Notes under the pieces: generated by a model
What the model was told of the DNA's origin: nothing
Databases searched by the model: none
The model's input: only the letters and a program-made list of their open reading frames with translations
In this document: positions 45,680 through 55,425 of the stretch, in pieces
Numbering within the stretch: position 1 is the stretch's first letter
How the letters are laid out: each line of letters starts with the position of its first letter
NCBI RefSeq assembly: GCF_900095725.1
Contig: NZ_FMMP01000017.1
Coordinates: forward strand, 90,822 to 154,821
From: Cellulosilyticum sp. I15G10I2
GTDB taxonomy: Bacteria > Bacillota > Clostridia > Lachnospirales > Cellulosilyticaceae
Length of the DNA stretch: 64,000 nt
Direction: 5' to 3'
Program-made: the position numbers and the translations under genes

Positions 45680-46576
45680 CTATTTATATAACGTATGCCT
45701 TAACCTAAAAACAGTAGGTGTACATTCCATTTGTTTTTTGAAGACTCTATTAAAATAACTGAGATTATCAAAGCCACATTCAAGTGCTATATCGGTAATA
45801 CTGAGGGTGCTGGTCTTGAGGAGTGCACTTGCTGCTTCTATACGGTAGTGATTGATATAGACGGCAATGCTTGTATCAGTCATTTCTTTAAAGAATTTGC
45901 AAAGGTATTGAGGCGTAAAGCTTACAGACGCGCCAATATCTGTAAGCTTTATTTTTTTGTCATAATTTTGATAAATATAGCCCATTATTTTTTTGAGTGT
46001 ATGATATTTTTTAGATTGCAAAGGACTGTTATGATTTTCTGACATCAAGGTATAGAGATTTTCTCTAAATAAAATATTAAAAATAGATAATAATTTACTT
46101 TTGAGGGCTAATTCATAGCCTATATTTTTAGCTGTTAATTCTTCTATAATAACTTTGATTTCACAAATAATTTTGTTTTGAGAAGGGGCTACAGACTTAA
46201 AATGTGTACAGATTTTTAATTTGCCCATTTTGATACCGTCAAAATATTCACGGCAGGCATCAAAAGAATGGGTAAGCAGTTCTGTATTAAAAACTACTGA
46301 AAAATAAGCACAATCAGTGGTTTTCGAAAAACCAGAGTGAATCTGCCCACCGTTTACAAAGATACATTCTCCAGCTTGCACGGTAAACACTTCGTTATCA
46401 ATGGTAAAAACTGCCTCACCATTTGACAAGTAAATGAATTCCAGTTCATTATGCCAATGATAGGGTAAAATTTGACCTGTTTCATAATGAGTTACAGTAT
46501 AAAGCGCGATAGGAAGCATATTTTCTCCATGCTGCTTGTGTTCTTTTAGTTTTTCAAAATTCAAATCATCCATAAT
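45680..46576 (-). CDS. AraC-family regulator, copy 1 (partner of GH31 copy 1)
   Basis: This 298-residue regulator has an N-terminal cupin half (YHWHNELEFIYLSNGEAVF, VNGGQIHSGFSK) and a C-terminal AraC double HTH (FTPQYLCKFFKEMTDTS, CGFDNLSYFNRVFKKQMECTP). ATG 46576 is used by analogy with the second copy; the upstream in-frame GTG at 46594 lies in the ribosome-binding AGGAGG. It diverges from GH31 copy 1 across 138 bases. It is closely related to the regulator at 55426-56319, and both have the same neighbour. Confidence 0.94.
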   Translation of the reverse strand: MMDDLNFEKLKEHKQHGENMLPIALYTVTHYETGQILPYHWHNELEFIYLSNGEAVFTIDNEVFTVQAGECIFVNGGQIHSGFSKTTDCAYFSVVFNTELLTHSFDACREYFDGIKMGKLKICTHFKSVAPSQNKIICEIKVIIEELTAKNIGYELALKSKLLSIFNILFRENLYTLMSENHNSPLQSKKYHTLKKIMGYIYQNYDKKIKLTDIGASVSFTPQYLCKFFKEMTDTSIAVYINHYRIEAASALLKTSTLSITDIALECGFDNLSYFNRVFKKQMECTPTVFRLRHTLYK

Positions 46577-46714
46577 AACATTCAGCCTCCTCACATTATA
46601 TTAAAATAATACTATTATAAGTATATATAGTGCAAGTATTTATAAAAAATAGATAATATAATACTATTAGATACTGAATGATAATAAAAATAAATTCTAA
46701 GAGGAGAGATTGAA
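46577..46714. promoter_or_regulatory. Divergent AraC/GH31 promoter region, copy 1, with two palindromes
   Basis: For the AraC gene (minus) a promoter TTGCAC - 18 bp - TATTAT lies at 46635 to 46606. For GH31 (plus) a TATAAT is at 46657-46662 with no good -35. The palindrome TAATACTATTA occurs at 46607-46617 and again at 46659-46669, 52 bp centre to centre, each overlapping one -10. The second cassette has the same arrangement at the same spacing. Confidence 0.6.
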
Positions 46715-49087
46715 ATGATTGTTCAAAATAAAGCTTCTTCTATGTTTGTCCATATTATACCGCTAACTGAAAATATCACAAGAGTTGTCTATACTTGCAG
46801 TGAGAAAGAGCCAAATTATAGTATCCTTATTTCGGAAGACTTTAAGCCTCAAGGTAATTTAACAACTGATAATTATATAGCAAAAGATGGGCATATTTCA
46901 TTTAAAAATAAAAAAGGAGAAGTTATTTTAGAAGAAATAGAGCATATTTTAACGGAAAAGCCAATCTTTAAGTATTTTGTAGATGGAGAGCCCATTGTCA
47001 AAACAAAAAAAACTGCCAATGGTGAAGTATCTTATATAGAAAATGCCAAGCAAGAATTTACCGGTAAGGCCTATGAGGGAAAACTATCTTTTGCTGTAAC
47101 TGAAGATGAGGGGCTCTATGGCTTAGGTCAGCATGAGGAGGGAGTCTATAACTATAATGGCAAGAAAGAATATCTTTATCAGACCAATATGAAGATAGCC
47201 ATTCCTTTTTTACTTTCCTCCCAAAATTATGGAATACTGATTGATACAGAAAGTGCCATGATTTACGATAGTAAAAAAGGAAAAATAGAGTTTACGCTTG
47301 ATACGACCCATGAAATTTCCTATTATGTCATTACAGGAGAAAACTTTGAAGAAATTATTAAAACTTTAAGAATACTTACGGGAAAAGCACCTATGCTGCC
47401 AAGATGGGCTTATGGGTATATTCAATCCAAGGAACGTTATCATTCCTCAGAAGATATTTTAGAGACAGTGGCACAGTTTAAAAAATATGATATCCCAATA
47501 GATTGTATTGTGCAGGACTGGTTGACTTGGAAAGGAAGCTTATGGGGTGAAAAACGAGTAGATAAAAAAAGGTTTCCAGATCTTAAAGGACTTATAAGCG
47601 AGCTCCACGCGGAGCATGTGAAACTCATGGTTTCCATTTGGCCCAATATGGCAGAGGGCGGAGAAAACCTCAAGGAACTTAAAGAGAAGAAACTGCTGCT
47701 TCCGAGTACAACGGTTTATGATGCCTATAGTGAAGAAGGAAGGGCTGTTTATTGGGAACAATGTGAAGAAGAGTGGTTTGCATCAGGCGCAGATGCATGG
47801 TGGTGTGACAACGCAGAACCTTTTTCAGATCCAGACTGGAACGGAGAAACTAAAAGGCCAGAGGAGGTACGTTATCAGCTAATCGTAGAGGAATCTAAAA
47901 AAGCTATGGATTGGACACGCCTTAATTCATATGGACTTCTTCATTCTCAAGGCATTTATGAAAACTGGCGTAAGACAAATAGTAATAAACGTGTGACGAA
48001 TCTTACCCGCTCATCCTATATATCAGGTCAAAGATACGGAGCAATTGCTTGGTCAGGAGACATTTGTGCGAAGTGGTCTACTCTTCAAAAGCAAATAGTC
48101 GAGGGGATTAAATTTTCAATGAGTGGTATGCCTTATTGGACATTAGATATAGGTGCATTCTTTACCGTAAAAGACAAATGGGAGAATAGAGGATGCAATA
48201 GCAGTACTAACACTAGTCCGATATGGTTTTGGGATGGTGATTATAATGAGGGAGTAAATGACTTAGGGTATAGAGAGCTTTATGTAAGATGGCTTCAATA
48301 CGGTACCTTTTTACCGATGTTCCGCTCTCATGGCACAGATACACCGAGGGAGCCTTGGTACTTTGGAAAACCAGGAGATATCTTCTATGATACAATTCTT
48401 CGATTTATAAAATTGCGTTACCAATTACTTCCTTATATCTATTCAATGGCAGCACAGGTTAATCAAAATCATACCACTATGCTTCGCAGTTTAATGTTTG
48501 ACTTTGCAGGAGATGAAAAAGTAAAAGAACTCAGTGACAGCTTTATGTTTGGTAAGGCACTGCTCGTTTGTCCAGTTACAGAGCCAATGTATTATGAAGC
48601 TAATAGTGTACCACTCTTGGATGCGGATAAGACAAGAAATGTTTATTTACCTAAAGGTACTGACTGGTATGATTTCTGGACGCATACATTACATAAAGGT
48701 GGACAAACCTTAAAATGTGAAGTTACACTTGAAATGATACCGCTCTTTGTTAAAGCAGGTTCTATTATTCCTATGTCAGAGCCTTTAACCTATGCGGATG
48801 AGAAAAAAGGAGAAATATCAGAGATTATTATTTACAGTGGAGCAGATGGAGAATTTGATCTATATAATGACGATGGGGATAATTATTCCTATGAGGAAGA
48901 CAATTTTTCAATGATTAAATTAAGTTACAAAGATACTAAAAAAACAATAACATTTGGAGAGGCAGTAGGAAAATTTCAGTATCAAGAAAGCTTTAAAATA
49001 AAAGTAATCGGAAAGTATAGAACATCAAATTCTATAGAATTTACATACAAAGGAAAAGAAGTAACGATAAATCTCCAAAGAGAGTAA
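46715..49087 (+). CDS. GH31 alpha-xylosidase/alpha-glucosidase, copy 1
   Basis: This 790-residue GH31 enzyme starts after AAGAGGAGAG. An N-terminal beta-sandwich (about 1-225) has YGLGQHEEGVYNYNGK. The catalytic barrel has GYIQSKERYHSSEDIL, WPNMAEGGENLKEL, the nucleophile Asp365 in DAWWCDNAEPF, the acid/base Asp in AWSGDICAKW, and FRSHGTDTPREPW. C-terminal beta domains follow. DAWW.D..EP and FRSHGTDTPRE resemble the xyloglucan-active alpha-xylosidases of the CjXyl31A type (from memory), so xylose removal from xyloglucan fragments is favoured over glucose removal. There is no signal peptide. It is a paralogue of the gene at 56460; both are regulated by a divergent AraC copy. Confidence 0.93.
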   Translation: MIVQNKASSMFVHIIPLTENITRVVYTCSEKEPNYSILISEDFKPQGNLTTDNYIAKDGHISFKNKKGEVILEEIEHILTEKPIFKYFVDGEPIVKTKKTANGEVSYIENAKQEFTGKAYEGKLSFAVTEDEGLYGLGQHEEGVYNYNGKKEYLYQTNMKIAIPFLLSSQNYGILIDTESAMIYDSKKGKIEFTLDTTHEISYYVITGENFEEIIKTLRILTGKAPMLPRWAYGYIQSKERYHSSEDILETVAQFKKYDIPIDCIVQDWLTWKGSLWGEKRVDKKRFPDLKGLISELHAEHVKLMVSIWPNMAEGGENLKELKEKKLLLPSTTVYDAYSEEGRAVYWEQCEEEWFASGADAWWCDNAEPFSDPDWNGETKRPEEVRYQLIVEESKKAMDWTRLNSYGLLHSQGIYENWRKTNSNKRVTNLTRSSYISGQRYGAIAWSGDICAKWSTLQKQIVEGIKFSMSGMPYWTLDIGAFFTVKDKWENRGCNSSTNTSPIWFWDGDYNEGVNDLGYRELYVRWLQYGTFLPMFRSHGTDTPREPWYFGKPGDIFYDTILRFIKLRYQLLPYIYSMAAQVNQNHTTMLRSLMFDFAGDEKVKELSDSFMFGKALLVCPVTEPMYYEANSVPLLDADKTRNVYLPKGTDWYDFWTHTLHKGGQTLKCEVTLEMIPLFVKAGSIIPMSEPLTYADEKKGEISEIIIYSGADGEFDLYNDDGDNYSYEEDNFSMIKLSYKDTKKTITFGEAVGKFQYQESFKIKVIGKYRTSNSIEFTYKGKEVTINLQRE

Positions 49088-49110
49088 AATCTTAATTGTA
49101 AAATTAATAA

Positions 49111-49183
49111 GTGAATGTAAAACGAGGGAAGAGATCCTTGTATTATAAGAGGAGACAGCAAAATGGATTTTAAGCATAAAAAT
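49111..49183 (+). repeat. GH29 leader segment, source-like copy of the repeat at 38454
   Basis: This segment contains the ribosome binding site (AAGAGGAGA) and first seven codons of the GH29 gene. It matches 38454-38527 upstream of the giant gene. Here the frame is intact and leads into a full enzyme, so this copy is the likelier original. Confidence 0.85.
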
Positions 49184-51244
49184 CATTCAAAAACAATTGA
49201 TGATATCATTACTAATGGGAAACATGTTATAAATAATAATTCAAATGAAAATCCATGGGTAGTAACATTTTCTCCAGAAGATACCATAGAAGATAAACTT
49301 AGGAAAGCCGCTCATGTCAAACCTAGCAAGGCGCAGCTTGAGTGGATGGAAAAGGAGTATATCGCTTATATACACTTCGGACCCAATACTTTTAGCGGAA
49401 GACAGTGGGGAACCGGGCAGGAAAACCCGGCAATTTATGCACCAACTGATTTAGACCCAGCGCAATGGGCAAGGGTATGTGCAGATGCAGGTATGAAAAT
49501 GGCGATTTTTACGATGAAGCATCATGATGGATTTTGCCAGTGGTTAACCGAAACGACAGATCATTCAGTAGTAAATTCACCCGTGAAAAAGGATGTTGTC
49601 GATTTGTTTCGTAAAGGCTGTGACGCCAATAATATAGGGGTTGGAGTCTATCTTTCTCCGTGGGATATGAATCAGAGAGACAGAGGGCTTTGGAATACTG
49701 AAGCATACAACAAATACTTTCTTGCACAACTGAAAGAATTGCTGACGCATTATGGCGTGGTTGATGAAGTTTGGTTTGATGGAGCTTGCGCTGATTATGA
49801 AATTTGGAAGGCAGTAGCTTCCTATAAGCCTGATACTTGGTATGACTATATTGAGTCGGTTCAACCGGGCGCAGTTATTAGATTGTATGATCCGTATTTT
49901 TTTGCGACAGATGAAAAATGGAAAGAAATTAAGTCGGGCAAAGCCAAACTTGAATGGAGCGGGAAGGCTGTGCGCTGGGTCGGAAACGAGGGTGGTCAGA
50001 GCCGGAAGGATGAATGGTCCGTACAGCCAGTGTTTGATAGGGAAATAGCTGAAAATGCTACATTGCCTGATTTAGGTGAAGAAAAATATTATCAGGATGC
50101 AGTAGGCGCTGTCTGGTATCCACTGGAAGTAAATACCGTTGCTTTGAACCAATGGTTCTGGAATGGCGAGACTTCATTTACTAGAAGTCTTTCGGATCTC
50201 ATTAATGTTTACTACAACTCAATTGGAAACAACGGTGTTCTTCTATTAAATATCAGCCCGGATGACAGGGGATTGATTACTGAGGATCAGATACATCGAC
50301 TGATGCAATTGAAAGCCTTTATAAAGGACACCTTCAGCACCAACCTGGCACTTGGGGCAGCCATTAATGCAACATCGGAAGCACCCGGTCATAAGGCGAA
50401 CGCTATTCTGGATAATGACAAAATGACATACTGGACTACAGACGGAGAATGGAATATCAATAGCAGCAATGCTTCCATCATATTTGATCTGGAAGAGGCA
50501 AGGACATTTGATAATGTGCTTATACAGGAATATATACGAGAAGGTCAAAGAGTTGCAGGATGGAGCTTTGATGCCTGGGTTGGAGATTCATGGAAGGAAT
50601 TGGTTCATCATAAAACCATCGGCTATAAAAACATAAAGCGGTTTGAAGCTGTTACCGCCGGTAAGGTCAGGCTGAATATCCTGAGAAGCTGGGACAATCC
50701 GATGATATGCAACTTTGGATTATACCTTTCTGATATACCCGAAGAAGTTGCCGAAGTGAATGATACCGTGCAAATAGGGCCTGATCCCTATTATATAGAC
50801 CCTGCGGAATTAATGCCAGGAGTGAATTACACAAATTATTCGGGAGGTATTCAATCTGCAGCATTAATTGAATCCATATTTTCGGTAAAACCCATAGAGA
50901 CAGGTATAATTAAGACCTTCAGCCTCCAACCCGTTCAGGCGCCTATTGGGTATTCAATTTCTTACACAGGATATATTAAAGTTCCGCATACTGGTACTTA
51001 TGCGTTCAGGATTGAGAGTGCCAACGGTAGTGTATTGTATATTGGAAATAAATTATGTGTTGATAACGACGAGCCTCATGAAATAAAAGCCGTCGAAAGG
51101 AAAATTGAACTGAAATCAGGTTACTATCCAATAAAGGTACTTTATACAAGCTTCAGACTGAAAGGCATGCTTAAGGTAAGCTGGAGCGGCCCAGGATTTG
51201 AAATGAAGGAGATAGAGGCAGAGAATCTCTGTAGCAAAATATAA
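49163..51244 (+). CDS. GH29 alpha-L-fucosidase with discoidin-like and PA14-like domains
   Basis: This 693-residue enzyme starts after AAGAGGAGA. The catalytic barrel (about 40-395) has YIAYIHFGPNTFSGRQWGTG, FTMKHHDGFCQW and the expected nucleophile Asp206 in EVWFDGACADYE. It is followed by an F5/8-type (CBM32-like) domain at about 395-535 (ATSEAPGHKANAILDNDKM) and a PA14-like domain at about 570-690 (SYTGYIKVPHTGTYAFRIES). No signal peptide is evident, unusual for a protein with such binding modules. It may act on imported fucosylated oligosaccharides or leave the cell by another route. Base composition looks somewhat more GC-rich than its neighbours. Confidence 0.9.
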   Translation: MDFKHKNHSKTIDDIITNGKHVINNNSNENPWVVTFSPEDTIEDKLRKAAHVKPSKAQLEWMEKEYIAYIHFGPNTFSGRQWGTGQENPAIYAPTDLDPAQWARVCADAGMKMAIFTMKHHDGFCQWLTETTDHSVVNSPVKKDVVDLFRKGCDANNIGVGVYLSPWDMNQRDRGLWNTEAYNKYFLAQLKELLTHYGVVDEVWFDGACADYEIWKAVASYKPDTWYDYIESVQPGAVIRLYDPYFFATDEKWKEIKSGKAKLEWSGKAVRWVGNEGGQSRKDEWSVQPVFDREIAENATLPDLGEEKYYQDAVGAVWYPLEVNTVALNQWFWNGETSFTRSLSDLINVYYNSIGNNGVLLLNISPDDRGLITEDQIHRLMQLKAFIKDTFSTNLALGAAINATSEAPGHKANAILDNDKMTYWTTDGEWNINSSNASIIFDLEEARTFDNVLIQEYIREGQRVAGWSFDAWVGDSWKELVHHKTIGYKNIKRFEAVTAGKVRLNILRSWDNPMICNFGLYLSDIPEEVAEVNDTVQIGPDPYYIDPAELMPGVNYTNYSGGIQSAALIESIFSVKPIETGIIKTFSLQPVQAPIGYSISYTGYIKVPHTGTYAFRIESANGSVLYIGNKLCVDNDEPHEIKAVERKIELKSGYYPIKVLYTSFRLKGMLKVSWSGPGFEMKEIEAENLCSKI

Positions 51245-51614
51245 TTGAGGAAGAGGCATTAAAATATAGTATGCCTAATTTTCTTTTGCAGCCGGTGATT
51301 GAAAATGCGATTATTCATGGATTACAGCCAAAGGTTGACGCAGGACATTTGCAGGTGCAGATTTGGATTAGGGCTAGTATGTTATGCTTTTGTATTAAAG
51401 ATGATGGAATAGGCATGACAGATGAAGAAATTGCTAATTTTTATGATCAATTTAAATCGAGTAATGAAAATAAAGCCATCGGTCTGAAGAATGTGTATCG
51501 CAGATTGCAGTTAATATACGCAAAAGAAGGCATTTTTATATTGAGAGTAAAAAAAATCAAGGAGTAACAGTTAATTTTGACATCCCATTAGAACGGAGCC
51601 ATGAAAAGAGCTGA
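51243..51614 (+). pseudogene. C-terminal fragment of a YesM-type histidine kinase
   Basis: A frame beginning IEEEALKYSMPNFLLQPVIE directly at the GH29 stop gives the ATPase part of a LytS/YesM kinase (VIENAIIHGL, CIKDDGIGMTD, NKAIGLKNVYRRLQ). Around 51530-51545 a one-base frameshift moves the reading to ESKKNQGVTVNFDIPLERS, the normal family ending, up to TGA 51612-51614. The sensor, HAMP and His regions are gone. It was left by a deletion that joined it to the GH29 gene. Confidence 0.85.
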
Positions 51615-51661
51615 TAAGTGGGAATAGAGTGATCTAATAAGTAGAGAAAAGGAGAAAAAAC

Positions 51662-53716
51662 ATGAATAGTCAACAGAATTTTCAATGGGAAACATTATCT
51701 CTTGGAGTTTGTTATTACCCAGAACATTGGGATAGAAGTTTATGGAAGACAGATCTGGAACGTATGCTTAAGGTGGGAATTAAGACGGTTCGTATTGCAG
51801 AATTTGCTTGGAGTAAGTTCGAACGAACAGAAGGTGAATTTACTTTCGAATTTTTCGATCGTTTTATGGACGTTGCAAAAGAGATGGGAATGCAAGTTAT
51901 ATTTGGCACACCTACGGCCACACCACCAGCATGGTTAACAAAAAAATATCCAGAAGTACTCAATCGTACGATTGATGAAGTGTCACTTAAGCATGGTGCA
52001 AGAAGACACTATAATTATAATTCACCTAAATACCAAGAATTATCAAAGATTATTGTGGAAAAGTTAGGGGAGCATTACGGTCAACATCCAAATATTGTAG
52101 GATGGCAGATTGATAATGAGATTAATTGTGAAGTCGATGTATTCTATTCTGAGAGCGATACGATTGCTTTTCGTGAGTTTCTGAAAGAGAAATACGTTAC
52201 ATTAGATGCACTAAATATGGCATGGGGAACTACATTTTGGAATCAAACCTATACAGCATGGGACGAAGTATACGTTCCTAGAACAACGGTTAGCGATTCC
52301 ACAAATCCCCATGAGGTGCTGGATTATACAAGATTTATATCAGAGAGTGCCATTCGCTTTTGTAGAATGCAAAGTGACATTTTGCGAAAATATATAAGAA
52401 AAGGCGTTTATATCACAACCAATGGCAAATACTCAAATTTAGATAATCATCGCATGGTAAAGGAATGTTTGGATGTGTACACCTATGATTCATATCCTAA
52501 TTTTGCTTATTGCCTAATAGAAGATCCGAAAAAAAATACCCAATTAAATGATCGTAAATGGAGTGATAACTTAAATGAAGTGCGCTCTATTTGTCCGCAT
52601 TTTGGTATTATGGAGCAACAATCCGGTGCTAATGGATGGAATACCCGTATGGAATCGCCTTCACCTAAACCGGGACAGATGGCCCTTTGGTCAATGCAGA
52701 GTATAGCTCACGGCGCAGATTATGTCAGCTTTTTCCGTTGGCGAACATGTACCATGGGAACTGAAATCTATTGGCACGGCATTCTGGATTATGATAATTG
52801 TGACAATCGTAAGTTAGCTGAAGTAAAGGCGATTAATGAACGTGTGAAGAAACTAGAGCCTATGACAGGCGCAATATATAAGGCGGCGTTTGGATTACTT
52901 AAGGATTATAGTAATATCTGGGATGCGCAATTAGACAGATGGCATAGTCGGGTGGATTTAGTTAGTAATGAGGAGATTTTCATTGCGTCCCAATTAACAC
53001 ATACGCCTGTTGATTACCTATATATCCAAAAAGATAGTGAGTTGGAAGAGTTAACAAAGTATCCAGTGCTAATCTATCCTCATGCGCTTATTTTATCAGA
53101 GGAACGAATGACACTGCTCAAAGCGTATGTAGAACAAGGTGGCATATTAATAATGGGATGTCGTACAGGTCAAAAAGATGAGACTGGTAAATGTCCGATG
53201 ACAAAGCTGCCAGGACTAGCAGCAGAACTAGTAGGCGCAACAGTATCAGATTTCACTTTTGTGGGCCCAAATGACGAGACCATGTATGTAGATTGGAATG
53301 GAACCAAAATAGAAGCACCGATATTTAATGATATCTTAGAAGTTACGGGTGATCAGGCTAAGGTTCTTGGAAGGTATATTGGTAATTATTATGATGGTAA
53401 ACCAGCGCTGATAGAAAATACTTATGGCAAAGGCAAAGTGCTCTATTTTGGAGGAACATTTACTAGAGAAAATACAAAGATGTTTTTAGAATATGCGGGT
53501 ATCTTAACACCCTTTGCAGATGTAATCCAGCTTCCGTATGCGTGTGAGTTGGGTGTGCGTGAAAAAGGGGGAAAGACTTATTATTTTGTATTGAATTTTT
53601 CACATGAGACAGTAGAAATAACACTCAAAAGTGAAATGACTGATGTGGATACTGAAAAAAAAATGTCTGGGAATATTAAGCTGAAGGCTTACGAGACAAA
53701 AGTATATTGCATATAA
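51662..53716 (+). CDS. Beta-galactosidase, GH42
   Basis: This 684-residue GH42 enzyme starts after AAAGGAG. LGVCYYPEHWDRSLWKTDLE is the N-terminal signature. Acid/base Glu153 is in GWQIDNEIN, and nucleophile Glu318 is in FGIMEQQSGANGW. The trimerisation-like domain (about 400-600) and C-terminal beta domain (FVLNFSHETVEI) complete the usual architecture and length. There is no signal peptide, so it would remove galactose from imported galactan or xyloglucan oligosaccharides. The preceding kinase fragment suggests that an old sensor gene lay upstream. Own promoter not identified. Confidence 0.94.
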   Translation: MNSQQNFQWETLSLGVCYYPEHWDRSLWKTDLERMLKVGIKTVRIAEFAWSKFERTEGEFTFEFFDRFMDVAKEMGMQVIFGTPTATPPAWLTKKYPEVLNRTIDEVSLKHGARRHYNYNSPKYQELSKIIVEKLGEHYGQHPNIVGWQIDNEINCEVDVFYSESDTIAFREFLKEKYVTLDALNMAWGTTFWNQTYTAWDEVYVPRTTVSDSTNPHEVLDYTRFISESAIRFCRMQSDILRKYIRKGVYITTNGKYSNLDNHRMVKECLDVYTYDSYPNFAYCLIEDPKKNTQLNDRKWSDNLNEVRSICPHFGIMEQQSGANGWNTRMESPSPKPGQMALWSMQSIAHGADYVSFFRWRTCTMGTEIYWHGILDYDNCDNRKLAEVKAINERVKKLEPMTGAIYKAAFGLLKDYSNIWDAQLDRWHSRVDLVSNEEIFIASQLTHTPVDYLYIQKDSELEELTKYPVLIYPHALILSEERMTLLKAYVEQGGILIMGCRTGQKDETGKCPMTKLPGLAAELVGATVSDFTFVGPNDETMYVDWNGTKIEAPIFNDILEVTGDQAKVLGRYIGNYYDGKPALIENTYGKGKVLYFGGTFTRENTKMFLEYAGILTPFADVIQLPYACELGVREKGGKTYYFVLNFSHETVEITLKSEMTDVDTEKKMSGNIKLKAYETKVYCI

Positions 53717-53878
53717 ATATTACCTTTTGGCGTGGTTCAATTTAACCTAACATCATGACTCCAAGATTTTCATGTAAAATAATAATGCCATAATGCCATC
53801 CTATAAGTAACTATAATTTTACTCATTCCCCGAAGAATGAAACAAAAATAAAATCATAGTCAAAAAACTGCAAAAAGG

Positions 53879-54118
53879 ATGGACGACATCATGGCATACA
53901 GAAATAATGTCCCACGAAACGTAAGAATTATACTCGGATGTAAAGCAAATGTTGGCAATAAGGTTTCAGAACTAGCCGAAGAGTACCATACAAATAGGTC
54001 ATTTGTATATACACAAAAGGAAAAGGTCCAGGAGCTATTAGATAAAGATTTCGACGCTTCCTTACCGGTAGCCCCCAGTGTAACTATGGAAGGATATAAA
54101 GCCTGGGGAGAGCTTTAA
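53879..54118 (+). pseudogene. N-terminal fragment of a transposase-like HTH protein
   Basis: A 79-codon frame reads YRNNVPRNVRIILGCKANVG and SELAEEYHTNRSFVYTQKEK, a helix-turn-helix region like the N terminus of some clostridial insertion-sequence transposases (recalled pattern, not searched). It ends as the sequence switches to the GH36 remnant. No catalytic domain remains. A small inverted repeat TCATTC/GAATGA lies upstream at 53823-53840. Confidence 0.5.
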
Positions 54119-55417
54119 AGCACCTAAGGCTTTCATTAGTACAGCAAAAGGAACAATAGATGAGCTATGTTATAACTTAACAGAAATACATCGTAAATAT
54201 GTGGATCAGCAGCCACAATCAGAGAAAAACTTACCCATTTTGTTTAATGATTGGTGTACAACTTGGGGAAATCCAACTCACGAGAAAATGATAGCTATAG
54301 CAAAAAGAATGCAAGGGAGCTCTGTTAAGTACATCACCATAGATGCAGGTTGGACAGATGTGCTTGAAAACTCCTTTGGGCAAGGCGGTAATGGAGATTG
54401 GGAATACTCCAATAAGAAATTTCCAGAAGGTATTATTGCTACTTCCCGTGAAGTTAGGAAATTAGGATTTAAGCTTGGGATTTGGTTTGAATTTGAAGTG
54501 ACTACAAAAGGGGCAAAGGTATTTGAAAAAGCTTATGATGAGATGCACCTTAAAAGAAATAATGAGCTGATTGTAACAGGTGGTGACAGGAGCTTTTGGG
54601 ACTTTAGAAATTTAGAAACAATAGCTTACTTAAAAAATAAAGTCATAGATTTTCTTAAGGCAAATGAGATAGCGTATCTCAAGGTGGACTATAATGGTTC
54701 GATAGGGATAGGCTGTGATGGCGCAGAGAGTCTAGGAGAAGGATTGCGCCAGCAAATGCAGGCTGTAAGAGGATTTTTTATGATGATCAGGGAAGAAATA
54801 CCTGATTTGATTATTGAAAACTGTGCTTCAGGAGGCCATAGGCTTGAGCCGTGTATGATGGATATAACAGCTATGAGTTCTTTTTCAGATGCCCATGAAT
54901 GTGATGAAATCCCTTATATCGCTGCAAGCTTACACAACCTTATTCTGCCGCGCCAAAGTCAAATATGGGCAGTGATTAACCCGGAATATACGAAACAAAC
55001 CCTGTATTACCGTTTATCTTCTGTTTTTTAGGTCGTTTTTGCCTTTCGGGGAATACAGAAGCTTTGGATGAAGAGCAGTGGCAGATTATGAAAGAAGCTA
55101 TGGCATTTTACGAAGCCTGTAAAACTGTTATTAAATATGGTAAGACAACTATTTATGGAAATAGGTCAAACAATACCCGTCATCCAGCGGGTACACAAGC
55201 TGTATTACGTTTAGGTAAAGATCAAGAAACGGGCTTATTAATTTGTCATGGATTTAAAGAGACGATGAAGCAAAGTATAGAGATTACACTTCCAAGCGGA
55301 AATTGGGAGATAGAAAACGTTTTTGGTGAAAAGTGTCCAGTTAAAATAGTTCAGAATGTATTAGTTATAGACCCTGTACAAGATTTCAGTGGTTTTGCTT
55401 GTATTCTAAAAAGCTAA
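54100..55417 (+). pseudogene. Decayed GH36 alpha-galactosidase gene
   Basis: One frame runs from about 54100 (GESFKAPKAFISTAKG) through NLPILFNDWCTTWGN, YITIDAGWTDVLEN, AYLKVDYNGSIG (catalytic Asp of GH36) and NCASGGHRLEP to a stop at 55031. The family sequence then continues in another frame (LGRFCLSGNTEALDEEQW) to 55417. One T missing from the TTTTTT run at 55023-55028 explains the shift. The N-terminal third is absent and replaced by the transposase fragment. The remaining barrel sequence is well preserved, so decay is recent. Confidence 0.9.
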
Positions 55418-55425
55418 GAAACATT

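Noticed and set aside
55020..55070. Programmed frameshift in the GH36 gene
   Set aside because: There is no slippery heptamer with a downstream structure, and the gene also lacks its N-terminal third, so decay (or a T-run sequencing error) explains it better.
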